64,000 bases of DNA from Gammaproteobacteria bacterium (lineage in GTDB: Bacteria > Pseudomonadota > Gammaproteobacteria > Pseudomonadales > Pseudohongiellaceae), in assembly GCA_041395725.1 (NCBI GenBank), contig JAWKZW010000001.1, positions 620,001-684,000 of the forward strand. Direction: 5' to 3'. A model generated the notes under the pieces. The model saw only the letters and a program-made list of their open reading frames with translations. It did not search any database and was not told the DNA's origin. The position numbers and the translations under genes are program-made. Of this stretch, positions 43,596-53,359 are shown piece after piece; position 1 is the first letter of the stretch, and every line of letters begins with the position of its first letter.

Positions 43596-45887
43596 CTAGA
43601 AATTCGAATAACGATTCATATCCAGTAAGGCAGAATTATCGTCCTCCAATCTCCGATAAGCATGTATGTCATCCAATGCAGGCCAAATACGAGTATCCGT
43701 ACGCCGAATACCATAGGTTTCCACGAATGCATTGAATGATTCTTGGTTCTCGATAGAGCGTAGGTCAGATACGAATTTCTCCACGTCACTATCACTCACC
43801 GAAAAAAAGAAATTGGGATAGCTCCCTATTGGCCTAAGTACAAGAGTTGTTGTATCTTCGAGCGGTACTCGTCTGTCTTCTTCCCCAAATATGAAAGAAA
43901 CATTAGTATGAGCCTTATTTCTTAACAAGGTTGACACATTGATAAGCTCTTGCTGTTTGTCGTAAATCAGCAGGTAACTCAGCTCTGGCATCCAGTCTAC
44001 CCACGCATGTGTCGAGGTAATGTTGTTGTCCAAGGTTTGGAGCCGTCTACGAACTACAGAGCTGATATTCCCACCCACTTGAGTCGATACATCTTCACTT
44101 TCAGCCTGGCGCAACATTGTGAACAGTTCCACCTTGAAAGAGGCTGTTTGGTATTCGACCTTGGTAGGATTTTCAAACAGTAAATTTGAATGCGCCCAAA
44201 ATATTTTTAATTGAGCTTTCATACCGCGATACCAGTCTTCCAATATTGGTTGCCTCGTATCAGCTGGCAGAAAAGCTAAGAACAGGCCCTCACTTTCCAT
44301 GCGTAAATAATCCATGTACAGGCGCGTCAAAATTTGATGAGAGACGTTGCCAAACACGTTATAGTTTGCCACCAGATCATAGTAAATTCTTTCAAGCGTC
44401 GGATAATCAATAATCCAGGCTGTCTTTGGCGTCGCACCTACCAAGCCTTTTAGCACAGTGGCACTATCAAAGTGCCTGAACACTGTTAGAAAATTCTGGT
44501 TACTGTCGCTGCCATTCCAAATAGCTTCCAGCGGAAAGCCATCTTTTGTTAGTGGACTAAACCTATAAGCATCTTCGCGAAAACTGAGATAGTCAGCATG
44601 TGCCTGCAATCTGTCTAACCATATCTGTAAAAAGTCTGTAACATCTGATTCTTTGGATGGCAGCGCTAAATATTCTTTTGCGCTAACCAAATACTCATAA
44701 TTCACGACAGAAAGATCATAGTCTGGCGATAAAAATCCCACGAATAAATGATCAGGGATTACGTTTAGAGCGACCTGTCCACGGCATACTGGTCCCTTAA
44801 TAAAATTGTTAATGAAGTAATGAGCCTCATTCAGCAAAAATTCGTATCGTATTCGTGCTGGAATATCTTGAAAAACTGCAAACGGATTTGCGGCTTCCTC
44901 CGCTGAATAGCCTGGGACGCCAGAAGCGGTCCAGGTGCTGGAATAGAATAGATTCTTGAAATAATCAAGTCGTTCTGGGCTAAGTGAATAAGTAATGCGG
45001 GTTTTTTCCAGCGAGGTACTTCTTACTTGAATAATCCGATAAAAAAAGTTATCAACGCCCGGATTATCCCCGGGGTGCAAGGTTGCGATCTCTATCGGAG
45101 AGCTATTTGCTGGTGTGTAGGATCTAATAAGTCGAAAATAGACGTCAGAATCGTATCCTTCAAACGTTAAATACCCTAAAAACAGATGCTCATAGATGTA
45201 TCGCGATACTAGCTTTTCTTCTTCGGTAGGGGAATTTAGAAATGATTCCCATTGCTCAATCTCCCCCGCCAATGAATCTGGAAGTTCATGTAAGCGGTCA
45301 AAGTTTGGGAAACCAGTGTCAATCCAATTCTGAAGCACCATCAATTCAGATCCTGGTAAGCTAGCAAACCCATAGGGCATGCCAAATTCTGGATTTTCTT
45401 GTTTAAAATTGCCTATCTGATCTGGCGCCGGACAACTAAGCTCTCGGTTAATATCAAGGGGAAAACTCGAAGGTAGCGGTTCCCCACTTGGTATACTAAA
45501 TTCAGTTTTTAGTGAAAGCATCTCCGAGAATAGATTTGACGATGAGTTTTGGCGGGCATCGATTACAGCGTTAAATCCAAGCAATCTCCATTCGCTTTCG
45601 GTGTGTGCATCAATGAACAACCGCGTAGGCTCCGCATCTATTAGTCGTGAAGGATCGTAAACTGAAAGCGGATTTGCTCCGCGCAAAAGACCCTCATACG
45701 AGCTCATTTTGAGTTGGCATGGGGCATCATAACAGCCATGACAAATGGTACAGCGATTGTCTATTACTGTTTTAACTCGGGTTTGTTCATCTGTCTGGGC
45801 GGCGATCGAGGGCATGGTCAGCCATGTCACTATTACGATAATCGAAACAAATATTCCTCTTGCCTGTAATATTGATTTCGTGTCCAT
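43596..45887 (-). CDS. cti: Fatty acid cis/trans isomerase, haem-containing (Cti)
   Basis: This protein of about 763 residues has a signal peptide (FVSIIVIVTWLTMPSIAA) and the c-type haem motif CTICH at residues 47-51, followed by GCYDAPCQLK, as in Cti. It changes cis to trans unsaturated bonds in membrane phospholipids in the periplasm, stiffening the membrane against solvents, heat and metals. Further family patterns are PYGFASLPGSELMVLQNWID and YEHLFLGYLTFEG. The length is normal. It lies alone between EamA and the small DUF5676 gene, fitting an envelope stress theme. Confidence 0.92.
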   Translation of the reverse strand: MDTKSILQARGIFVSIIVIVTWLTMPSIAAQTDEQTRVKTVIDNRCTICHGCYDAPCQLKMSSYEGLLRGANPLSVYDPSRLIDAEPTRLFIDAHTESEWRLLGFNAVIDARQNSSSNLFSEMLSLKTEFSIPSGEPLPSSFPLDINRELSCPAPDQIGNFKQENPEFGMPYGFASLPGSELMVLQNWIDTGFPNFDRLHELPDSLAGEIEQWESFLNSPTEEEKLVSRYIYEHLFLGYLTFEGYDSDVYFRLIRSYTPANSSPIEIATLHPGDNPGVDNFFYRIIQVRSTSLEKTRITYSLSPERLDYFKNLFYSSTWTASGVPGYSAEEAANPFAVFQDIPARIRYEFLLNEAHYFINNFIKGPVCRGQVALNVIPDHLFVGFLSPDYDLSVVNYEYLVSAKEYLALPSKESDVTDFLQIWLDRLQAHADYLSFREDAYRFSPLTKDGFPLEAIWNGSDSNQNFLTVFRHFDSATVLKGLVGATPKTAWIIDYPTLERIYYDLVANYNVFGNVSHQILTRLYMDYLRMESEGLFLAFLPADTRQPILEDWYRGMKAQLKIFWAHSNLLFENPTKVEYQTASFKVELFTMLRQAESEDVSTQVGGNISSVVRRRLQTLDNNITSTHAWVDWMPELSYLLIYDKQQELINVSTLLRNKAHTNVSFIFGEEDRRVPLEDTTTLVLRPIGSYPNFFFSVSDSDVEKFVSDLRSIENQESFNAFVETYGIRRTDTRIWPALDDIHAYRRLEDDNSALLDMNRYSNF

Positions 45888-46232
45888 CACTTGTCATTCC
45901 TTAGTGGTATACTTGGCGCTTATACGTGAGCGCATAGTTAATCAGTCGTCACAGCTACATCATTGATTCTGGACCGGACGCCATAGGAATTTTCCAGTTG
46001 TTCAATGAATTTTCAGCCTGCAACCATGCACGACGCGCTCAGTGCAGACACCGGCATGGGCGAATTGATAAGCCGGCTCAAATAGAAACAAGATTCCCTG
46101 ATCACAGAATGGCCCGAGTCTAATACATCCTCTTCGTGTAGCGATCCATATAGCGTCAACGTCAACATAAAACACCCTGCATTCAATATAAGAATTCTGG
46201 AATCTGCCATTGCGTTGAGCAAATTCCTTGAT
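45888..46232. other. Gap between cti and DUF5676 gene; doubtful 69-residue frame
   Basis: A minus-strand frame (46222-46013) reads MADSRILILNAGCFMLTLTL near its start but has no family match or clear SD. The cti promoter must lie here. Nothing else stands out. Confidence 0.25.
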
Positions 46233-46499
46233 TTAGCTAGGCGGTGAATTCAACATTTTGTACGCAATCGCTAAAAGCCACCCGATGAATCCAGCCATCA
46301 AGGTCCATGCGATCCACCCGATTAGCGCGCTGATGGGAGACATCTGCCAGCCGATTTTACGCATATCAATATGGAGCATATGGCTTGTCAGGTTTAGCAT
46401 CATTTCTGGAAATAGCTGTACAAGCAAGCTGCACAGGATCCAGGTAGTGGAAATAGCCGCAGCTGAAGCGAGAGCAAATTTTTTTGGACTAATATTCAT
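46233..46499 (-). CDS. DUF5676-family small membrane protein
   Basis: This 88-residue protein begins MNISPKKFALASAAAISTTW and has two membrane helices, with a central SHMLHIDMRKIGWQMSP and then LIGWIAWTLMAGFIGWLLAI. It matches the DUF5676 family often found in metal-resistance islands; its role is unknown. The ATG follows GGAGAAAAAAT. It is probably a separate unit downstream of the 46631 gene. Confidence 0.75.
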   Translation of the reverse strand: MNISPKKFALASAAAISTTWILCSLLVQLFPEMMLNLTSHMLHIDMRKIGWQMSPISALIGWIAWTLMAGFIGWLLAIAYKMLNSPPS

Positions 46500-46630
46500 A
46501 TTTTTTCTCCATAGTTGAATAGATAGAAGAAACTTCGGGATGCAAAGTACGCTGTAAATTCAAAATTCCCGTAGCAACTCAATATCAACAACGTTGGCGC
46601 CAATTAGTCTTCGGCACGTGAGTATTTTTG

Positions 46631-47089
46631 TTACAAATCACTAAGCCTATTAACACTCTGTGTCGCCTGCATCGCCATATGAGTTTCAATATTCATAAGA
46701 CCTGACAGTAATTCTCTGCTTGTCTCTGAAGTCGCTCTATCGAGTATATGGCGATAAAGCCCAGTAACTTGCTCATGAAGGTTTGATATTTCTGTAGATA
46801 TTTCAACAGAATTCATGTCAGTAAAATTTGCCGTGCAGCGTTGATGCAGTTGCACTGGATACTTATCGACGTATTCATAACACCACGTATCCAACGCATT
46901 CACACTCGCTGTTTTTTCGAATCCATCAATCACTCTAACTAGCCTGTTCTCATGGTCAGACAAATAGACAAGTAATAATTTGGCTCTTTCATTCTCATTG
47001 GCTTCCGAGCAGTGAGCCAGACATGCCTGTAATTGAATATGGAATTTTCGCGTCCAATGTAGAACATCTCTTAGAGTCTCAATTTGCAT
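46631..47089 (-). CDS. Helical protein of the phosphorylase operon, unknown
   Basis: This 152-residue protein is almost wholly helical: TLRDVLHWTRKFHIQLQACL, AKLLLVYLSDHENRLVRVID, EISNLHEQVTGLYRHILDRA, and ELLSGLMNIETHMAMQATQS. Regularly placed Glu and His residues recall ferritin-like or hemerythrin-like bundles, but I cannot confirm a metal site. It lies 15 bp downstream of the beta-CASP nuclease gene, so it is likely the last member of that operon. Confidence 0.6.
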   Translation of the reverse strand: MQIETLRDVLHWTRKFHIQLQACLAHCSEANENERAKLLLVYLSDHENRLVRVIDGFEKTASVNALDTWCYEYVDKYPVQLHQRCTANFTDMNSVEISTEISNLHEQVTGLYRHILDRATSETSRELLSGLMNIETHMAMQATQSVNRLSDL

Positions 47090-47104
47090 AGGATTGCTCG
47101 TTCA

Positions 47105-48460
47105 CTAAATTGTTATGGACTTTCGATGTTCTGAGATACTAGTCTCATAATCGGTGTTACGTGTCAGGTAATCTTTCATTCCTTCTAGCGCATCGGGATC
47201 CCCGTGCACAAGTTGTATTTTTGTTTTGTTAGTCAGGTTCGAGTCAGCAAGCCATTGCTCAATATCAAGATAGTCACCATGACCCGACAAAGCATGCAGG
47301 ACCTCTATCTTGGCGCGACATGGTATCCACTTGCCATGTATCTTTACTGAGTCGACCCCCTGCTGCATTTTCGCACCACGCGTACCCCCCGCTTGATAGC
47401 CTGTAAATAGAACCGTCGTGTTGTGACTACCTAAAAGACGCTTCATGTGGTGAAGTATTCTTCCACCTGTGGCCATACCACTGCCGGCTATGATGACATG
47501 AGGGTAGGCTTGTCTGGAGATCGCTTTTGATTCTTCAACGCTTTTTGTATAAGTGACATCTTCACACATAGTTTTACATTGTTGTTGAGTAAGCCGATGC
47601 TGGCCTGCATAGCGACAGTAGATATCTGAGACATTAATAGCCATTGGGCTATCCAAATAAATCGGCACCCTCGCAATGTCCTCTTTATTCATTAATTCCG
47701 CCAAGAGATGCATGATTGTCTGCGCTCGTCCGACTGCAAAGCTGGGTATCAAAACAACTCCACCATTGCCCATTGTTTCATTCACAATACTAGCCAATTG
47801 CAGGCCAGGATCGATCCTCTCGTGCTGGCGATTTCCGTAGGTCGATTCCAGTAGCAGTAAATCCACTTCGGGCAATCGACTAGGTGGGCGCATAAATACG
47901 TCATCGGGTCTGCCAACGTCACCGGAAAAACCAATTCTTTTCCCCTCAGCTTCAAGAATTATGCTCGCAGCGCCCAGTATATGGCCCGCGCTTTGCAATC
48001 GACATTGGATATCTCCAACAGAGAATGTTTCTTCGAAATCAACACCTCGAAATAGTTTGAGGCTCTGTTCCGCCTCCCTGCGCGTATACAGCGCTTGCGG
48101 ATTCTCGTGCTTAGAGAGTCGATGCTTTACCAGATATTTCGCATCTTCCTCTTGGATATGGCCGCTGTCTGGCAAGAGGATGCTACATAAATCTTTAGTT
48201 GCATAATGGGTAAAAACAGGTTTGCGATAACCATTTTTATGAAGGACGGGGATATAACCCGAATGATCTAAATGAGCGTGAGTGAGGACGACAGCATCGA
48301 GCTTTTCGATATCAACAGGTAATGATTGCCAATTTCGCTCACGCAACGATTTGTAGCCCTGAAACAATCCACAATCCACCAGGATTTGTGTCGAGTCTGT
48401 CTGCACCAAGTATTTTGAACCAGTTACAGACCCAGCCCCTCCCAAGAAAGTGATTTTCAT
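47105..48460 (-). CDS. MBL-fold beta-CASP ribonuclease-like protein
   Basis: This 451-residue protein begins MKITFLGGAGSVTGSKYLVQ. It has the metal motif LTHAHLDHSGYIP (HxHxDH at 61-66), SAGHILGAASIILE, IGFSGDVGRPDD, the beta-CASP parts ESTYGNRQHE and GVVLIPSFAVGRAQTIMHLL, SGMATGGRILHHMKRLLGS, and the final RMM box with LSGHGDYLDIE and LVHGDPDALEGMK. This is the RNA-specificity type of metallo-beta-lactamase. It overlaps the PRPP synthetase gene by 4 bp, so it is co-expressed with nucleotide enzymes. Confidence 0.9.
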   Translation of the reverse strand: MKITFLGGAGSVTGSKYLVQTDSTQILVDCGLFQGYKSLRERNWQSLPVDIEKLDAVVLTHAHLDHSGYIPVLHKNGYRKPVFTHYATKDLCSILLPDSGHIQEEDAKYLVKHRLSKHENPQALYTRREAEQSLKLFRGVDFEETFSVGDIQCRLQSAGHILGAASIILEAEGKRIGFSGDVGRPDDVFMRPPSRLPEVDLLLLESTYGNRQHERIDPGLQLASIVNETMGNGGVVLIPSFAVGRAQTIMHLLAELMNKEDIARVPIYLDSPMAINVSDIYCRYAGQHRLTQQQCKTMCEDVTYTKSVEESKAISRQAYPHVIIAGSGMATGGRILHHMKRLLGSHNTTVLFTGYQAGGTRGAKMQQGVDSVKIHGKWIPCRAKIEVLHALSGHGDYLDIEQWLADSNLTNKTKIQLVHGDPDALEGMKDYLTRNTDYETSISEHRKSITI

Positions 48461-49377
48461 TTCGGAGCCTCGCGCGTTAGAGAAGTAAACTCTTGTATCG
48501 ACGTTAGCAACAAGCCAGAAACATCGAGTTCGTTAGAATAGTGAGGGATAGTATTTGTTGTGACTAGCTCGCTTAGCCCAGCTTCCAGTATTGCCTTATC
48601 TGAATTGCCCGCAAATATACCATGCACACAAGCGCAATTTATCTTGGTGACTCCTCTCGAGCGCAGCGTGTGCATACATTCAATAATTGTCTGTCCGCTC
48701 GATATCACGTCATCGATTATGACTGCTGTCATGGTCTCTAATTCCGACAGATCAGGCAAAGAAACAGATACATCTCTGTCTCCAAGACGTTGCTTCTCTC
48801 CTATCACATAGGGGTGACCACTATACTCAGCAATTTGTGCGACCCACTGTTCGCTTTCCAGATCTGGCCCTACAAGAAACACGTCGGTTTCTGATTTCAA
48901 CCACCCGGCTAATACTGGTGCTCCCTGTATAACCTTTGTCGGAATAGCATAAATTTCATCTAAAGAAGTATATCTATGCAAATGAGGGTCTACCGTAACC
49001 ATCCAGTCGACTTGATTGGACAACAACTCTGCAAAGATACGTGAAGTAATTGCTTCACCGTCCAAAAATCGTCGATCCTGTCTCATGTAACATAAGTATG
49101 GCGCTACGAGTCCAATAGATGCTGCTTCTAATTCTCTTAATGTAGATGTCAAAAAGGAAAGGGGTACAAATTTTCGATCGGGGCTCGACATCTCCACAAG
49201 TACTACACAATGCCTCCCCTTTACCGGCGAGTCTAATCGTAAATAGGATTCACCGTCAGGAAATCTTCGATAACTCAATTGGCCTAACTCCGCTGGTAAC
49301 TTTCCACACAGTAGAGGCGCTAGGGGATGACCCTGCGGATCAAAAATAATTGGTACTTCATTACTCATAGTTGTCAT
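48457..49377 (-). CDS. Ribose-phosphate pyrophosphokinase (PRPP synthetase)-like
   Basis: This 306-residue protein has RRFPDGESYLRL, the region YLCYMRQDRRFLDGEAITSR, DWMVTVDPHLHRYTSLDEIY and the PRPP loop AVIIDDVISSGQTIIECMHT at about 219-237. Housekeeping PRPP synthetases are similar in length; this one is accessory. It converts ribose 5-phosphate or a related sugar phosphate. It lies 3 bp after the phosphorylase stop and overlaps the nuclease gene by 4 bp. A decayed partial copy is at 38700-38975. Confidence 0.88.
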   Translation of the reverse strand: MTTMSNEVPIIFDPQGHPLAPLLCGKLPAELGQLSYRRFPDGESYLRLDSPVKGRHCVVLVEMSSPDRKFVPLSFLTSTLRELEAASIGLVAPYLCYMRQDRRFLDGEAITSRIFAELLSNQVDWMVTVDPHLHRYTSLDEIYAIPTKVIQGAPVLAGWLKSETDVFLVGPDLESEQWVAQIAEYSGHPYVIGEKQRLGDRDVSVSLPDLSELETMTAVIIDDVISSGQTIIECMHTLRSRGVTKINCACVHGIFAGNSDKAILEAGLSELVTTNTIPHYSNELDVSGLLLTSIQEFTSLTREAPK

Positions 49378-49380
49378 TCT

Positions 49381-50934
49381 TCACTCTACAACAAACATGT
49401 TCATGTTTTGATTGTAATAGTCCAATGCGTAGTCTCGCTCTCCTGAACTTTCGCTGAATAAAGTGAACAGTGGATCGTTCAAATTCACTGTGCTACCCAC
49501 CGACACGTGCAATCGCAATCCAGCTGACATTCCAAAAGGTGCCCCGGCTAGCTTCGCTAACCTGGCTAGCCGACGGTTATCGATGGCAACCAGCACCCCG
49601 CTTTCGTTGGCACTCTGCACACTCTCAAATTCAGCACTGGGTAGCTCTTTGAGCCCGCCTTGTGCGTTCGCTATACGCTGAAACTGGTCCCAAGCAGTCC
49701 CACTGTCGAGTATTTCTGTGGCCTTTTCTAAAGCTTGTTCCAGACCGCTAGCATGAGCCAAATCGATTAGATTTGCGGACAATGTCAAAGCCCTATCTCG
49801 TAGGTCGTGGGGAGCGTCTGCAGCGCACTTTAATACTGCCAGGACATCACGTGCTTCCTGCACGGGACCAATGCCCTTGCCCACGGGACAACTTCCATCT
49901 GTAATTACACAGCGCACGTCGATACCGCATGAAATTCCTACTCGATTGAATAGTCCAGCCAAATAATCTGCTTCAGCGGATGTACGCACCTTAGCTGTAT
50001 TGCCGACTGGAATATCGATAACTACGTGAGTCGATCCAGCTGCGATTTTTTTTGAAAGAACCGAGGCGATCAACTGCCCCTCTCCATCGAGATCCAAGGC
50101 TCGCTCAAGTCTCACCATCAAATCATCAGCTGGGCTCAAATTCACGGCACCGCCCCAGACCAAGCACGCTCCAGTCTCAGATACAATGCGTTGCATGTCG
50201 CCTATCTGAAAATCGACATTAAAGAGAGTTTCCAATGTATCTGCAGTACCGGCCGGTGAGGTAATGGCACGCGATGAGGTTTTCGGTATCGTAAGCCCTG
50301 CGGCACTAGCGACAGCAACAACGATTGGCGTTGTACGATTACCCGGCACACCACCAATACAATGTTTGTCATAAATAGGTTCTTCCTCTGGCCAACTGAG
50401 ACGTTTCCCGCAACTGACCATGGCGCGAGTCAGGCCAGTTATTTCGTCTATATTAAGCCGACCTCCGGCACATACACTGAGGAAACTGGATATCTCTATA
50501 TCCCTGTATCTGTGTTCACTCACATCCTTCATGATGGCCAATAAGTCTTCATCCGAAAGGGTATGACCATGTATTTTTTTCCGCACTGCGGCTAAAGAAT
50601 CGATTATTGGTGCATAACACACCGACACCTGGTCTCCTGCTACGACTCTCAAAGAATCGCGTGCGATATTTGATAAGCCAATTTCACCCGGTGACAAATT
50701 GTTATTTTCAATGACATTAAGCGTTGATATCAATTGCCGCTCGGACGTCTCAAGCAATAGGCGAGTACTCGCATTGAAACCTTCTGCTCGACAGATATGA
50801 CAGTCTTTGTGCATATACACCACCGGTTCCTGATGAGTATTTATGCCCATATCGACTACCACTAAGATCCCACTGTCGTGCACATTCTGCTCCAGAAACT
50901 TTCTTGGCCTGTTTTCAGGTAATTGAATAGTCAT
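49381..50934 (-). CDS. AMP phosphorylase / type 2 thymidine phosphorylase
   Basis: This protein of about 517 residues is longer than classical DeoA (about 440) because of an extra N-terminal domain of about 85 residues, as in archaeal AMP phosphorylase. The catalytic parts include YDKHCIGGVPGNRTTPIVVA, TSSRAITSPAGTADTLETLF, ACLVWGGAVNLSPADDLMV, KIAAGSTHVVIDIPVG and CVITDGSCPVGKGIGP. It splits nucleosides or nucleoside monophosphates with phosphate. The start at 50934 (MTIQLPEN) is preferred to 50946. It is first in its operon. A truncated duplicate is at 38962-40002. Confidence 0.88.
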   Translation of the reverse strand: MTIQLPENRPRKFLEQNVHDSGILVVVDMGINTHQEPVVYMHKDCHICRAEGFNASTRLLLETSERQLISTLNVIENNNLSPGEIGLSNIARDSLRVVAGDQVSVCYAPIIDSLAAVRKKIHGHTLSDEDLLAIMKDVSEHRYRDIEISSFLSVCAGGRLNIDEITGLTRAMVSCGKRLSWPEEEPIYDKHCIGGVPGNRTTPIVVAVASAAGLTIPKTSSRAITSPAGTADTLETLFNVDFQIGDMQRIVSETGACLVWGGAVNLSPADDLMVRLERALDLDGEGQLIASVLSKKIAAGSTHVVIDIPVGNTAKVRTSAEADYLAGLFNRVGISCGIDVRCVITDGSCPVGKGIGPVQEARDVLAVLKCAADAPHDLRDRALTLSANLIDLAHASGLEQALEKATEILDSGTAWDQFQRIANAQGGLKELPSAEFESVQSANESGVLVAIDNRRLARLAKLAGAPFGMSAGLRLHVSVGSTVNLNDPLFTLFSESSGERDYALDYYNQNMNMFVVE

Positions 50935-51091
50935 AATTGGTCGCAAAATCTTTCATTCCCGAACCAATCCAATTCAAACCTACTGGGATAACTTCTCTAG
51001 CAATTGGACTGCACTCCTTGCTCGCCTTACTGCAGCATGAAACATCGAGCAACACTATGGAGGCTCAATCTACCTCGAAAAATGAGGTGAA

Positions 51092-51451
51092 CTAACGCTT
51101 ATGCTCATGAATCGGGCGGCGCCTCTCCTGATCTTGATGGTCCATCATTTGACTCATCATCATTTGCATAAACTCCATCTTTTGCTCGTTTTTAGCGATG
51201 CGTGCTTCTATCGACATATCGGACCCAGACGTATCGCTTTTATCCAGCATTTGCATCCCTTCGTGCATAAGCTCCATATGTTGCGACCTGAGCTCCGCTA
51301 GTCTTCCTGAGTTTTGCTCCGACTTGATTTCGGCCATCAAAGACATCATTCTCTCCATATGTTCCTGCATTGACACACTACTATCTTGTGCATAAACGGA
51401 AGGTTGGATCGTCAAAGCAATAAAAGCTAAAGTGGCTAATGATTTATTCAT
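51092..51451 (-). CDS. Met-rich exported protein, copper-island type
   Basis: This 119-residue protein has a signal peptide (ATLAFIALTIQPSVYAQ) and a Met/His/Glu-rich mature part: SMQEHMERMMSLMAEIKSEQ, LMHEGMQMLDKS, QKMEFMQMMMSQMMDHQDQ. Methionine clusters of this kind bind Cu(I) or Ag(I) in the periplasm. The family was not recognised. It lies at the end of the copper island, so a periplasmic metal-binding role is inferred. Confidence 0.6.
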   Translation of the reverse strand: MNKSLATLAFIALTIQPSVYAQDSSVSMQEHMERMMSLMAEIKSEQNSGRLAELRSQHMELMHEGMQMLDKSDTSGSDMSIEARIAKNEQKMEFMQMMMSQMMDHQDQERRRPIHEHKR

Positions 51452-51735
51452 TTCTATCTCCTGGTATTCGTGTGAGGACTATCTCAATTGAGATATTGAA
51501 TCCGCTTTAAACAAGCGATGTAAAGCAAATATATATCTGAACTATTGCTTGCTAGTAGTGTATATAACAGAGTTATCTAATAGATTACCCAGTCATTATT
51601 TTCTTGTAATGCTTGCGTAATGACTCTGTCAGTTTCGCGATTCTGATGCTTTGGACATAATCTTTCTGAACTAGTTAAAAGTCACTCAAAGAGGAACAAA
51701 CTAAAGCTGAAAGAATTTCACTATTCTTGCCGCGC

Positions 51736-52101
51736 CTACTCTTCAGACTGCTGTGCCGCACTTGCTGCTTCAGCTTCTTCTCTGATTCTCTCTTGAGCGG
51801 CTGTCGCATTTGCGGCTTGAATAAAGGAAATTATGTCACGTGTCTCCTTACCAGTAAGACCGGCCTTTAAACGCATGTGAAACATTGACGTAATCCATTG
51901 GTCATCCCTCAGCTCATTTGGGTTTCTCAGATTGTGACAGTGAGTACAGTTCTCGACCCAGGCTTGCGCCCCGGCTGTAATGTCCCCGGGTTCAGGATAA
52001 TCGACTGCAAACGCAGAACCGAACGCCCAAGTAGTACCCGAAACGAGTACCACCACCCGCAACACCATCTTGGCTGTCAATTTCGATTTTCTATTCGACA
52101 T
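51736..52101 (-). CDS. Exported cytochrome c
   Basis: This 121-residue protein has a signal peptide (LRVVVLVSGTTWAFGSAFAV), the haem motif CTHCH at residues 52-56, and a likely axial Met in ITSMFHMRLKAGL. It ends in a long Ala/Glu-rich helix. It is a small periplasmic electron carrier. It follows the porin gene by 11 bp and is co-transcribed with it; together with the Rieske protein at 56.4 kb it suggests a redox step in the island. Confidence 0.82.
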   Translation of the reverse strand: MSNRKSKLTAKMVLRVVVLVSGTTWAFGSAFAVDYPEPGDITAGAQAWVENCTHCHNLRNPNELRDDQWITSMFHMRLKAGLTGKETRDIISFIQAANATAAQERIREEAEAASAAQQSEE

Positions 52102-52112
52102 AGCTTATCTCC

Positions 52113-53312
52113 TTAGAATCCGTAGGTCAGTTGCAGCATAAGGCGATCTTCATCTGCTTCCGAATCCTGTTCGCCATCATTAAGTTCGTAGGTCAATTTG
52201 ACAATTGCACTATTGGTAAATAAGTAGTTGATACCAAGGGCCCATTGCTCTTGATCTCTGCTATTGTGAGGTGAATCAAAATCGGAGAAGCGAGCCACAT
52301 ACTCAAATTTGGACTGCCCTCTCCTGTACGAGGCCTGTGTGTACCAGGTCTCCCAAGTAGCACCCTCAGATGCCGCAACGCCTTGTGAGGTTGCCCCGAC
52401 TTCCGTTTCCACATACTCCCCACGAAAGCTCAGATTGCCAATCTGATAACCGAAATCGGCGCCACGTACATCATAGTCGCGAGCTCCCTCGCCACTTAAC
52501 AATGAACTATCGCCGTCTTCTACTTCATTAACAGTTACCTTGCCCGAGGCGAGAGAAAAACCTATTTCAAGATGAGGAATGATGTGAAATCCAAATCTTC
52601 CGCCGATAACTTTATCTCCATCAGCGTCTGAGCTTGCTCCTTCTGCCTCAACGCCATCTAATTCGAACTCGCCATCCTCAAGCTCTGCCTTCAGAGTGGG
52701 GCCATTAGATACATACAGCGCGTAGTTGGTACGTGTGGAACCAATTGGAAATCCTCCTCTCAACTGGAATCCGACATCCGCGACTGGGGCTGCGCCATCG
52801 TGACCAAATCCCGGGGGTGCTGATGCCAACTTATTTATCCAGGATGGATGGAGGTTTTGTCGAAATTGGCCAATTGGACTTAGAAACTTTCCAGCAACCA
52901 GAGCAATATAGTCGTTTATAAACGCATCGATAGAGAGATACTCCAGCTTGACTTCAGTCTCCCCATCTTCGTCGACCTCAATTTCCAATTCAGACTCCAG
53001 CATCACCAAGTCCCGAAATTGATAATGAAATATTGGTGCAAACTTACCAGCGGCAAACTGACCATCGGCCGATTCTGAATCGATGTAGTTTACATCCGCG
53101 TACCCAGATAAATGGACGAGGGAATCCGAATATCTCCACTCTGCTGCTTCCCTATTGCGAACAGTTTCTGATTGAAGCTGATCAATCTGGCTTTTAAGGG
53201 CTTCAAGCTCGCTATTGAGCTCTTCGAGGGATTCAGCGGCAAAGAGTGTGTGAGCGATAAAGAGGTTTAGAATAACCACGCTAGTAACTTGAACAATAAT
53301 TTTTGATTTCAC
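52113..53312 (-). CDS. Outer-membrane porin with N-terminal coiled coil
   Basis: This protein of about 399 residues has a signal peptide (VILNLFIAHTLFAA), a short coiled coil (LEELNSELEALKSQIDQLQS) and a 16-strand-type barrel ending in LMLQLTYGF. It resembles phosphate-selective porin O/P-type channels: FRDLVMLESELEIEV, GKFLSPIGQFRQNLHPSWIN. A GTG start at 53312 is preferred since GGAGG lies 5 bp before it; an ATG at 53324 is in frame. The substrate is unknown. Confidence 0.82.
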   Translation of the reverse strand: MKSKIIVQVTSVVILNLFIAHTLFAAESLEELNSELEALKSQIDQLQSETVRNREAAEWRYSDSLVHLSGYADVNYIDSESADGQFAAGKFAPIFHYQFRDLVMLESELEIEVDEDGETEVKLEYLSIDAFINDYIALVAGKFLSPIGQFRQNLHPSWINKLASAPPGFGHDGAAPVADVGFQLRGGFPIGSTRTNYALYVSNGPTLKAELEDGEFELDGVEAEGASSDADGDKVIGGRFGFHIIPHLEIGFSLASGKVTVNEVEDGDSSLLSGEGARDYDVRGADFGYQIGNLSFRGEYVETEVGATSQGVAASEGATWETWYTQASYRRGQSKFEYVARFSDFDSPHNSRDQEQWALGINYLFTNSAIVKLTYELNDGEQDSEADEDRLMLQLTYGF

Positions 53313-53359
53313 AATTTCCTCCATAGTACAGATTGATTTTTCAGCTAATCACAACAGCT

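Noticed and set aside
46013..46222. 69-residue minus-strand frame upstream of cti
   Set aside because: No SD, no family features and no coupling; it is treated as a gap.
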